A stretch of DNA of 43,314 bases from Eubacteriales bacterium. Lineage in GTDB: Bacteria; Bacillota; Clostridia; Oscillospirales; Acutalibacteraceae. The stretch covers positions 1 through 43,314 of the forward strand of contig JAQXWS010000008.1 of NCBI GenBank assembly GCA_029225565.1. The letters are read 5' to 3'. A program made the position numbers and the translations under genes. Positions 33,864-41,342 of this stretch are shown piece after piece (position 1 is the stretch's first letter; each line of letters opens with the position of its first letter). The notes below the pieces were generated by a model. It was given only the letters and a program-made list of their open reading frames with translations. It had not been told where the DNA came from and made no database searches.

Positions 33864-33891
33864 TTGACAAGAACAGAGTATATGTTAAAAT
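33864..33891 (+). promoter_or_regulatory. Promoter of ppa
   Basis: TTGACA (33864-33869), 16-bp spacer, TAAAAT (33886-33891), 24 bp before the ATG. Confidence 0.65.
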
Positions 33892-33915
33892 CAAAAATGA
33901 AAGGTTGATGATACT

Positions 33916-34449
33916 ATGAATATTTGGCACGATATATCACCAAAAAGAATAAAAAAAGACAGGTTTTATGCCGTAATCGAGATTTCCAAGGGCGGCAAAA
34001 ACAAATATGAGTTGGACAAAGAAACCGGAATGCTGAAGCTGGACAGAGTTCTGTTTACCTCCACCCACTACCCTGCCAACTACGGCTTTATTCCCCGTAC
34101 ATACGCCAGCGACAACGACCCGTTGGATGTGCTGGTGCTATGCAGCGAGCAAATCAGGCCTATGACCATAGTGGAGTGCAAGCCAATCGGAGTGCTGATT
34201 ATGGAAGACGGCGGCGCCCAAGACGAAAAGATTATTGCCGTTCCGGTAAATGACCCCAACTACAACGGATACAGCAATATCGACCAGCTCCCTACACACA
34301 GATTTGATGAAATCAAGCACTTTTTTGAGGTATATAAAACTCTTGAGCACGACAAGGCAACCTCAGTAACCGAGGTTAAGCCAAGGGAGGATGCAGAACG
34401 CATTATCCAAAGCTGTATTGACAGTTATATCGAGAATTTTCAGCGGTAA
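33916..34449 (+). CDS. ppa: Inorganic pyrophosphatase (family I)
   Basis: Hydrolyses pyrophosphate to phosphate in the cytosol and so drives biosynthetic reactions. At 177 residues it is a family I enzyme, with the start FYAVIEISKGGKNKYELDKE, YPANYGFIPRTY, the metal-binding D-N-D-P-L-D-V motif at about residues 65-71 and later VNDPNY. The ATG at 33916 has AAAGG. Single-gene unit with its own promoter and terminator between the oxidoreductase operon and the converging M24 peptidase. Confidence 0.95.
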   Translation: MNIWHDISPKRIKKDRFYAVIEISKGGKNKYELDKETGMLKLDRVLFTSTHYPANYGFIPRTYASDNDPLDVLVLCSEQIRPMTIVECKPIGVLIMEDGGAQDEKIIAVPVNDPNYNGYSNIDQLPTHRFDEIKHFFEVYKTLEHDKATSVTEVKPREDAERIIQSCIDSYIENFQR

Positions 34450-34458
34450 GAGATAACA

Positions 34459-34490
34459 GAAAAATCTCCTCATTTCGAGGAGATTTTTTT
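34459..34490. terminator. Bidirectional terminator between ppa and the M24 peptidase gene
   Basis: A 10-bp stem (34462-34471 with 34477-34486), 5-base loop, T7 on the plus strand. On the minus strand it lies right after the peptidase stop and is followed by TTTTTCTG. Confidence 0.85.
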
Positions 34491-35562
34491 ACAATACTAT
34501 TAATTGCTTAGTGATGGTGGATAGGTTTTCTCTGCCGTGTGGAGAAAGATAACACACATCCTCGATACGGATACCAAACTTGTTGGGTATATATATCCCG
34601 GGCTCAACGGAGGTAACATTGCCCACCTCATAGACATCCTTGCTTCGAGGAGATGCGTTGTAGCCCTCGTGAATTTCCAATCCGACTCCGTGACCGAGGC
34701 CGTGTCTAAAATATCCTGCCATATTCTCGGCGTCCAGTACATCATAGGCGGCTTTGTACACATCGGCGCAGGCCACTCCTGCATTAAGAGCCTTGATTCC
34801 TGCCAACTGGGCATCCAACACAAGATTGTACATCTTTTTCATCTCGTCGGTTGCGTGGCCCACAGCCACGGTACGAGTCATATCGGAATGGTAGCCCTTG
34901 TATGTTGCACCGAAATCGAACAGCACAAAATCCCCGTCCCTAACAACATCGTCGCCGGGAACGCCATGGGGCATTGATGTATTGGCGCCGGTAAGAAGAA
35001 TTGTATCAAAAGAGATTCCCTCACTGCCCTGTTGTGCCATAAGGTAATCAAAATAAGCCGCCAGTTCCCTTTCGGTTTTGCCGGGTTTAACATGATTAAG
35101 CAGTTCCAAAAATGCCTTTTCGGCAATGGCATTTGCCTTTTTCATATACAGGATTTCTTCCGGCTCCTTGATATTTCGGCAGAGCATAAGAGCGTTGCCC
35201 AAAGACACAAGACAAATATCCTCCAGCACAGTCTGCAAATGCTCGTACCGGGACAGCAATATAGTATCGCCCTCGTATGCAAGAGTATTTGCACTATGCT
35301 CAGTCACAAGGTCGACAACATGGTCAAATATCGGGCCCTGAATTTCAAACGCCTCAAGTCCTGTATCAATGCTATGAGCCTGTGCAGTCTGGGTGTATCG
35401 GGAATCCACAAGATGGTAGGCGTCACCGTTGCTAAACACAACTACAGCGCCCTCGCTGGGGGAGAACCCACAGAGATAATGCATATTTGCCTCATCGAGC
35501 AAAAGCATACAATCCGCCTGCAAATCGGCAAGTATATCAACGCATTTTGCAATATTGTTCAT
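34489..35562 (-). CDS. M24-family Xaa-Pro aminopeptidase/dipeptidase
   Basis: A metallopeptidase (357 residues) that removes residues next to proline from peptides in the cytosol. The N-terminal creatinase-like domain covers about 1-125. The catalytic pita-bread domain has all five metal ligands: Asp in LFDFGATYKG, Asp in YHSDMTRTV, His in HGLGHGVGLEIHEG, Glu in SVEPGIYIP and Glu in IRIEDV. The start could be the ATG at 35562 or at 35574; the shorter fits family alignments and the longer has almost no spacing to GGAAAGG. The gene follows a ~165-nt hairpin-rich leader (35563-35730). It converges on ppa and is divergent from GH51. Confidence 0.9.
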   Translation of the reverse strand: MNNIAKCVDILADLQADCMLLLDEANMHYLCGFSPSEGAVVVFSNGDAYHLVDSRYTQTAQAHSIDTGLEAFEIQGPIFDHVVDLVTEHSANTLAYEGDTILLSRYEHLQTVLEDICLVSLGNALMLCRNIKEPEEILYMKKANAIAEKAFLELLNHVKPGKTERELAAYFDYLMAQQGSEGISFDTILLTGANTSMPHGVPGDDVVRDGDFVLFDFGATYKGYHSDMTRTVAVGHATDEMKKMYNLVLDAQLAGIKALNAGVACADVYKAAYDVLDAENMAGYFRHGLGHGVGLEIHEGYNASPRSKDVYEVGNVTSVEPGIYIPNKFGIRIEDVCYLSPHGRENLSTITKQLIVL

Positions 35563-35573
35563 ATTTATTTCCA

Positions 35574-35730
35574 TAGCCTTTCCGGCTACAAATAGTAGTA
35601 TTAAAAATTCCTAACGCCTTATTGTAGCCGTATAAGGCGAATAATGGGAATTTGCTATCTCAAAATTATGCCGCAGGCAAATTTTGAGGACAATGCAATC
35701 GAATAGTGTGATTTTTCACACTATCACCTC
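35574..35730 (-). ncRNA. Structured 5' leader of the M24 peptidase gene (candidate regulatory RNA)
   Basis: From the minus-strand promoter the transcript would pass four hairpins: 35703-35724 (9 bp, loop of 4), 35659-35688 (13 bp with one bulged A), 35615-35639 (8 bp, 9-base loop containing a CGGCTACA-type sequence) and 35574-35588 (5-bp stem whose loop is the GGAAA of the ribosome-binding region). I do not recognise a known riboswitch class. Confidence 0.45.
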
Positions 35731-35736
35731 TATAAT

Positions 35737-35764
35737 ATTATAATCAAAAATTAATTGCTGTCAA
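35737..35764 (-). promoter_or_regulatory. Promoter of the M24 peptidase leader
   Basis: On the minus strand TTGACA (35759-35764), 16-bp spacer, TATAAT (35737-35742). Transcription would start near 35730. Confidence 0.75.
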
Positions 35765-35825
35765 TTCGTTGACAAAGGGTAATAATTATGATAGTTTTAT
35801 CTTAACAAAAAAGTGAGGTAAAAAT

Positions 35826-37310
35826 ATGGAAAAATATTTAATTAATCCTAACCAAAAAATAGCAACAATCAACAAGAACATTTACGGTCATTTCAGCGAG
35901 CATCTGGGCAGATGCATATATGACGGTATATATGTTGGCGACAAGTCATCCATTCCCAACAAAAACGGAATGAGATGCGACGTAGTGGAAGCCCTAAAAG
36001 AAATGGGACTGCCGGTACTCCGCTGGCCGGGTGGCTGTTTTGCCGACGAATACCACTGGAAGGACGGAATCGGCCCGAAAGAAAACAGAAAAAAGATGAT
36101 TAACACCCACTGGGGCGGTGTACTCGAAGACAACAGCTTCGGTACTCACGAATACTTTGAGCTATGCGAGCAAATCGGCTGTGACACATATATCAACGGC
36201 AATGTTGGCTCAGGCACGGTGCAGGAAATGAGCGAGTGGGTTGAGTATATGACCTTTGACGGCATATCACCCATGGCTGATTTACGCAAGCAAAACGGCA
36301 GAGAAAAGCCATGGAAGGTTGACTACTTTGGAGTAGGTAACGAGAGTTGGGGCTGTGGCGGTAATATGGACCCGGAATACTACGGCTGCCTATTCAAGAG
36401 ATACAACACATATTGCCGTGACTACAAGCGGGGCGAACACATCCGCCGTATTGCCTGCGGTCCAAACGCCGGTGACTACCACTGGACAAAAGAGGTAATG
36501 GACAAGGTAAAGCACCACGCAAACGGCATATCCCTGCATTACTACACTGTTCCCACAGGCAACTGGGGTCACAAGGGCTCTGCCACCCAATTTGACAAAA
36601 ACGAATACGACTCCACTATCTGCAAGGCGTACTATATGGACGAACTGATTACCAATCACCTGGCTGTAATGGACAGCGTCAATCCCCAAAAGTGGGTAAA
36701 ACTTATAGTTGATGAATGGGGTACCTGGTACGATGTTGAGCCGGGCACAAATCCCGGATTCCTGTACCAGCAAAGCACAATGCGTGACGCCATAGTTGCC
36801 GGCGTTACCCTCAATATATTCAACAAGCACGCCGACAGAGTAGAAATGGCAAATATTGCACAGACAGTTAACGTACTGCAATCGGTTATCCTCACCGAGG
36901 GCAACAAGATGGTCAAGACTCCCACATATCATGTGTTCAAGATGTACAAGGAGCACCAAAACAACACCCTCATCGGCTCATACCTTACCACCGACAGTCT
37001 GAGCAGTAAGAATGACAACAAGGATTTTCCACAACTGAACGAGTCTGCATCAATTGATGAAAACGGAGTTATATACAGCACTATCACCAACAGCTCTTCC
37101 CAAAAGAGCGCAAAGATAAAGTGCCAAATTGCAGACCGAAAGGTAAAGAGTGTAAAGGCAACTATTATCACCGGCGAGTGCCACGATAAGAACGACTTTG
37201 ACAATTCCGATGTAGTAGAAATTAAAGAATTTACCGACTTTAGGCAGTTGAGGGACGGATTCACCACCACAATTCCGGCTTGCAGCGTTGTAAAGTTCGT
37301 AATCGAATAA
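35826..37310 (+). CDS. GH51 alpha-L-arabinofuranosidase
   Basis: Releases terminal L-arabinose from arabinan- and arabinoxylan-derived oligosaccharides. At 494 residues with no signal peptide it is cytosolic. The N-terminus has [20 protein letters not shown] and [14 protein letters not shown]. The acid/base is E173 in [12 protein letters not shown] and the nucleophile is E297 in [15 protein letters not shown], with [13 protein letters not shown] after it. A C-terminal beta domain ends the protein. The ATG at 35826 has GTGAGGT. Promoter candidates upstream are weak (TTGACA at 35769-35774 without a clear -10). Its product is the substrate of the ara operon at 10353-14124. The next gene overlaps its stop by one base. 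Confidence 0.95.
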   Translation: MEKYLINPNQKIATINKNIYGHFSEHLGRCIYDGIYVGDKSSIPNKNGMRCDVVEALKEMGLPVLRWPGGCFADEYHWKDGIGPKENRKKMINTHWGGVLEDNSFGTHEYFELCEQIGCDTYINGNVGSGTVQEMSEWVEYMTFDGISPMADLRKQNGREKPWKVDYFGVGNESWGCGGNMDPEYYGCLFKRYNTYCRDYKRGEHIRRIACGPNAGDYHWTKEVMDKVKHHANGISLHYYTVPTGNWGHKGSATQFDKNEYDSTICKAYYMDELITNHLAVMDSVNPQKWVKLIVDEWGTWYDVEPGTNPGFLYQQSTMRDAIVAGVTLNIFNKHADRVEMANIAQTVNVLQSVILTEGNKMVKTPTYHVFKMYKEHQNNTLIGSYLTTDSLSSKNDNKDFPQLNESASIDENGVIYSTITNSSSQKSAKIKCQIADRKVKSVKATIITGECHDKNDFDNSDVVEIKEFTDFRQLRDGFTTTIPACSVVKFVIE

Positions 37311-37561
37311 TGAACGAATGCAAACGATGTCTGCTTTTAGAGGCCGGCGACAAGGTTACACACGAGGATATTATGCTACAATTATCTTTGGTTGACAAAG
37401 AAAGCCGTACGGATATGCAGTCATATAATCATCGGCTGAATCTGTGTCAAAGATGTGACCAATTGTTATCCGGCGTCTGCCGAAAATGCGGATGCTATGT
37501 GGAATATCGAGCTGGGATAGCAAATAATCACTGCCCCAACCCGGACGACACAAAATGGTAA
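37310..37561 (+). CDS. Small Cys-rich DUF6171-like protein
   Basis: An 83-residue protein with eight cysteines: CKRC near the N-terminus, LCQRCDQL, GVCRKCGCYVEYRA and a final HCPNP. The pattern CxxC...LCxxCxxLxxGxCxxCGCxVExRA agrees with a family of Clostridia proteins of unknown function that I recall as DUF6171, probably zinc-binding. The ATG overlaps the GH51 stop (TAATG) without its own clear ribosome-binding site, implying translational coupling. The gene ends 5 bp before a terminator. No link of this family to arabinose use is known to me. Confidence 0.75.
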   Translation: MNECKRCLLLEAGDKVTHEDIMLQLSLVDKESRTDMQSYNHRLNLCQRCDQLLSGVCRKCGCYVEYRAGIANNHCPNPDDTKW

Positions 37562-37565
37562 ACAG

Positions 37566-37598
37566 TAAAAGGACTAATGTGTAATTAGTCCTTTTTTG
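37566..37598. terminator. Bidirectional terminator between GH51-DUF6171 and the sialidase gene
   Basis: A 12-bp stem (37567-37578 with 37584-37595), short loop, and T6 on the plus strand. On the minus strand TTACTGTTT follows. Confidence 0.8.
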
Positions 37599-37632
37599 TT
37601 GGTAATACTGTGTTGTAGGTGGGTAAAATAAT

Positions 37633-38970
37633 CTAAACACCAAATGTCTCAAATACAATATGAGAAGATGGCTGGTCCTCGTAGAGAATACCTATGGTGT
37701 GGTCATCAACAGGAGCCATACAGGAATATGCAAAGAATCCGTCATTAACCGAGATTCGAGCCTCCTTGTCCCACTTAATTCCCTTGAGGTTGCCCTTTTT
37801 GTCATAATCGAATGTGCCAACATTAATCGTGCCCTTTTCTCTCTGCTTTGCACTTGGGGCAGAAACATACACCTTGTCACCGATTGCAATGGCATTCTTT
37901 TGGCAATGAGGTGCGCGGAAAGGAGCAGATTTAGTCTTTGTCCATACAATACCGTTGTTAGTAGATATTGAAGTCGTAACCTTTTTATATCCTCTTTCGC
38001 GGCTAAAGGCAACTAACTCGCCCTTGGGAGCCTCAACAGGCACCCACTCCCCCTTGCCTGCGGCATAAGGCACGGTGGAATTACGATGGAAGGTGTGGCC
38101 GTTGTCGTCGGAGTAGATACATACAGTACCCTTTACGGTATATAGCGGAAAAATCATTCTGCCGTTCTGGGTAGTGGCTGCCGTGCCCGGAGCAACAGCA
38201 AAGAACGGGCCGTCAACAGCAGGATTAAGCACCTGGCCGGTGATGTCAACAGGGTCGCTCCATGTCTCGCCCTTGTCGGTTGAACGAAGCATAAATACAT
38301 AGCTGCGCTTGGGTGTCTTGAGGGGAGCGCCAAAGGTGGTAGTAATACCGTCGCTGTCCGACCTGCCGATAGCGCCGTTGAGATAAATATTACCCACATA
38401 CTCGCCGTCCTTCGCCAGTATTCCCTTTGCAAAATTGCAGGTGTAGGGAGTTTTTGATTTACTGCTGTCAAGAACCGAACCGTCATTGAGAACGATATAA
38501 TGATTGCCGTCCCTGTCGTAAATCAGCGGACACACCATACCGTCAAACTTGGTATAGGCTGTCTTGGTCTCCAGCAATTTTTTGTTATGAATGCCCTTTG
38601 ACTCAGGGAAATATGTAACCAACATCACAATATCCCCATTTGGGGCAACACCCATACAAGGGTCAATATAGAACGCTGAGGCTGTATTGTCGATGCTGTC
38701 GCTGATTACTCTGGCAGGAGGAGAGGCAATAGTTTTTATGTCGCTCCATGTTTTGCCTGCGTCATTGCTGGTCCTTACTGCAATCTCAATAAATCCCCAG
38801 TCGGCGCCGGTGGCAGCCTTGTCGATGGCGGCAACCAATGTTCCGCCTGCGTTAACCAGGCTCGGAATACGAAAGGCGGAGGCGCTGTTTGAGGCATTAC
38901 TTTCCTTAATAAATTCCTTTGCTAAGTATTTTGGATTATTACCACAAAATATAGTCTGCTTGTTAGACAT
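37633..38970 (-). CDS. GH33-type sialidase (BNR/Asp-box six-bladed propeller)
   Basis: Predicted exo-sialidase of 445 residues. The arginine motif FRIPSL is at 33-38. Four Asp boxes are visible: SNDAGKTWS (68-76), STDKGETWS, SDDNGHTFH and STNNGIVWT. Downstream, EWVPVE and FSRER supply Glu and Arg, and GFFAYSCMA supplies the probable nucleophile Tyr, as in GH33. A ~60-residue insertion (about 145-205) lies between blades. There is no signal peptide or wall anchor, so it is likely cytosolic, acting on imported sialosides. No nanA, nanE, nanK or sialic acid transporter is present. ATG at 38970 with AAGGAG. A related BNR glycosidase of other specificity is possible. Confidence 0.82.
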   Translation of the reverse strand: MSNKQTIFCGNNPKYLAKEFIKESNASNSASAFRIPSLVNAGGTLVAAIDKAATGADWGFIEIAVRTSNDAGKTWSDIKTIASPPARVISDSIDNTASAFYIDPCMGVAPNGDIVMLVTYFPESKGIHNKKLLETKTAYTKFDGMVCPLIYDRDGNHYIVLNDGSVLDSSKSKTPYTCNFAKGILAKDGEYVGNIYLNGAIGRSDSDGITTTFGAPLKTPKRSYVFMLRSTDKGETWSDPVDITGQVLNPAVDGPFFAVAPGTAATTQNGRMIFPLYTVKGTVCIYSDDNGHTFHRNSTVPYAAGKGEWVPVEAPKGELVAFSRERGYKKVTTSISTNNGIVWTKTKSAPFRAPHCQKNAIAIGDKVYVSAPSAKQREKGTINVGTFDYDKKGNLKGIKWDKEARISVNDGFFAYSCMAPVDDHTIGILYEDQPSSHIVFETFGV

Positions 38971-38999
38971 AAAATCACTCCTTATATAGATACAAGTAT

Positions 39000-39028
39000 A
39001 TTATAGCACTACAAAACCGGCGATACAA
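39000..39028 (-). promoter_or_regulatory. Promoter of the sialidase gene
   Basis: On the minus strand TTGTAT (39023-39028), 17-bp spacer ending in TGC (extended -10), consensus TATAAT (39000-39005). Confidence 0.7.
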
Positions 39029-39032
39029 TAGA

Positions 39033-41177
39033 TTATTTTGGTTCCTTCATAGTCAGGGAAATTCTGTTTCTTTTTGTATCCACGGCGATAACCCAAACGG
39101 TGACGATGTCCCCTACCCTAAGCACATCGGAGGGGTGCTTGATAAACCTGTTTGTAATCTGGCTGATATGCACAAGTCCGTCCTGATGCACGCCAATATC
39201 AATAAATGCGCCGAAATCAATTACATTACGCACCGTGCCTTTTAGCTCCATACCTGCTTTCAGGTCATCAATACTCATTACATCGGTACGAAGCAACGGA
39301 TGGGGCAATTCGTCACGGGGGTCCCTGCCGGGCTTGGAAAGCTCATTCACAATATCAATCAATGTGGGTTCGCCAATATCCAGTCTTTGTGCCAAGGCGC
39401 CGGTACCAAAATTGCTGACCCTGTCTTGCAATTTTGCAACATTGCCGTTGCGAATATCGGTATCGGTGACGGAGCATACCTTGAGTAGCTCCTTGGCGGC
39501 AGAATAACTCTCGGGGTGGACTGCAGTATTGTCAAGCACATTGCTGCTCTCGGCAACACGGAGAAATCCGGCGCATTGCTCAAATGCTTTTGGGCCCAAC
39601 TTAGGTACCTTTTTCAGCTCTGAACGAGAACTGAAATGGCCGTTGGACTCCCGATAATTCACAATATTTTGTGCAATGGATGAATTAATACCTGCCACAC
39701 GGGACAACAATTGGGGCGAGGCGGTATTTAGGTCAACGCCCACGGAATTAACACAGGACTCAACAACGCCGTCAAGAGCTGCTGACAACTCCTTTTGGGG
39801 CATATCGTGCTGGTACTGACCGACGCCGATAGCCTTTGGGTCAATCTTGACAAGCTCTGCCAGCGGGTCCTGCAGCCTGCGGGCAATACTGACAGCACTA
39901 CGCAAACTGACATCAAACTGTGGGAACTCCTGTGCCGCCAGCTTTGACGCACTATAGACAGACGCACCGGCCTCACTGACAACCATATACGATATACCGC
40001 AATTCAGCTCCCGTATTACATCAGCGGCAAACACCTCCGTCTCGTGAGATGCGGTACCGTTGCCAATGGAAATCATAGTTACATTATGTTTTTTTATCAA
40101 ATCGGCAACAATCTTTTTTGCCTCATCAATTTTGTTGTGGGGCGGTGCGGGATAAATCACACCGGTATCAAGCACCTTGCCGGTAACATCAACTACTGCA
40201 ACCTTGCATCCCGTACGGTAGCCGGGGTCAAGCCCCATAGTTACCTTGCCCTTTACAGGGGGCTGCATCAACAGCTGACGGGTGTTCTCGCCGAACACCT
40301 TTATTGAACTACCACAGGCAGAATCCGTCAGCTCGTTGCGTATCTCACGCTCAATGGACGGAAAAATAAGACGGGCAAAGCTATCCTCAACAGCCATAAC
40401 AACCTGGTCGGTGGCAGATGTATTATTTTTGCAATGAATATTGCACAACAAATCGGTGGCAATAGTTTTGTCAAAAGAGATTGTTACCTTTAGCTTGCCC
40501 TCCTTTTCGCCGCGGTTGACTGCCAAAACTCGGTGACCGGCAATTGACTTGACCGCCTCGCTGTAATCGGCATACATATCGTAAGGACCCAAATCCTCAT
40601 CATTTGCCTTTGATACAAGTATGCCATGATTCTTTACGGCATAGCGAATCAGCTTGCGACCCTGAGGGTCATCCGATACCATCTCGGCAATAATATCTCT
40701 GGCGCCCTGCAATGCAGACTCAATATCCGGCACATCGTCGGTAATATAATCCTGCGCAAGGATTGTAGGTGCCGTCCCGCCTTTTTGTTGGGCATAAATT
40801 GCATCTGCAAGAGGTTGCAATCCCAATGCCTTAGCCACAGAGGCTCTTGTTTTGCGTTTTGGGCGGAATGGACGGTATATATCCTCCAGCTCAGACATGG
40901 TCTTTACATTCTGTATCGACTCCATTATGTCATCGGTCATCATATCCTGCTCTGTTATGGAGGCAATAACCTTCTCCTTTTGTTCCTCAAGGGAGCGAAG
41001 ATAAGCCAGTCTGTCATACAACTCCCGAAGCAGCTGGTCGTCCAGAGAGCCTGTGGCCTCCTTGCGGTAACGAGCAATAAAGGGTATTGTGTTGCCTGCG
41101 TCAATCAGCTCCAAGGTGTTCTTGACCTGCCAGGGCTTGAGAGAAAATTCCTGTTCCAGTAGTCTGTTAATATCCAT
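39033..41177 (-). CDS. tex: Tex-family RNA-binding transcriptional accessory protein
   Basis: Tex proteins bind nucleic acids and contribute to transcription and RNA turnover. This 714-residue protein has the N-terminal helical domain with TIPFIARYRKEATGSLDD, LEDIYRPFRPKRKTRASVAKALGL, a YqgF-like RNase H domain (about 320-450, starting GLDPGYRTGCKVAVVD), helix-hairpin-helix repeats (about 490-560), and a C-terminal S1 domain (about 640-712, ELKGTVRNVIDFGAFIDIGVH). The start at 41177 (MDINRLLEQEF) is supported by AAAGGAA; a longer frame to 41216 has none. It lies 62 bp ahead of the sialidase gene, which has its own promoter. Divergent from glmS. Confidence 0.95.
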   Translation of the reverse strand: MDINRLLEQEFSLKPWQVKNTLELIDAGNTIPFIARYRKEATGSLDDQLLRELYDRLAYLRSLEEQKEKVIASITEQDMMTDDIMESIQNVKTMSELEDIYRPFRPKRKTRASVAKALGLQPLADAIYAQQKGGTAPTILAQDYITDDVPDIESALQGARDIIAEMVSDDPQGRKLIRYAVKNHGILVSKANDEDLGPYDMYADYSEAVKSIAGHRVLAVNRGEKEGKLKVTISFDKTIATDLLCNIHCKNNTSATDQVVMAVEDSFARLIFPSIEREIRNELTDSACGSSIKVFGENTRQLLMQPPVKGKVTMGLDPGYRTGCKVAVVDVTGKVLDTGVIYPAPPHNKIDEAKKIVADLIKKHNVTMISIGNGTASHETEVFAADVIRELNCGISYMVVSEAGASVYSASKLAAQEFPQFDVSLRSAVSIARRLQDPLAELVKIDPKAIGVGQYQHDMPQKELSAALDGVVESCVNSVGVDLNTASPQLLSRVAGINSSIAQNIVNYRESNGHFSSRSELKKVPKLGPKAFEQCAGFLRVAESSNVLDNTAVHPESYSAAKELLKVCSVTDTDIRNGNVAKLQDRVSNFGTGALAQRLDIGEPTLIDIVNELSKPGRDPRDELPHPLLRTDVMSIDDLKAGMELKGTVRNVIDFGAFIDIGVHQDGLVHISQITNRFIKHPSDVLRVGDIVTVWVIAVDTKRNRISLTMKEPK

Positions 41178-41294
41178 ATATATTTCCTTTGCAAATTGAT
41201 AATACCAGTGTACCAAAAATCAACGCCAAAATCAACACGGTAAATGATTTTCGGCTTTGTATCACACTGTGAATTATCTGCAAACAAAAAACAT

Positions 41295-41323
41295 ATTAAG
41301 TACTAATAAGGATAAACTATAAT
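41295..41323 (+). promoter_or_regulatory. Putative promoter of glmS
   Basis: Consensus TATAAT (41318-41323), with a poor -35 (ATTAAG at 41295-41300) at 17 bp. It lies 19 bp before the ATG. The 165-bp tex-glmS gap shows no glmS ribozyme core. Confidence 0.4.
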
Positions 41324-41342
41324 ACAGAAATGAGGAATGATT

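Noticed and set aside
41178-41342. glmS ribozyme upstream of glmS
   Set aside because: I looked for the AGCGCC core and the following conserved pseudoknot sequence; neither is present and the gap is only 165 bp.
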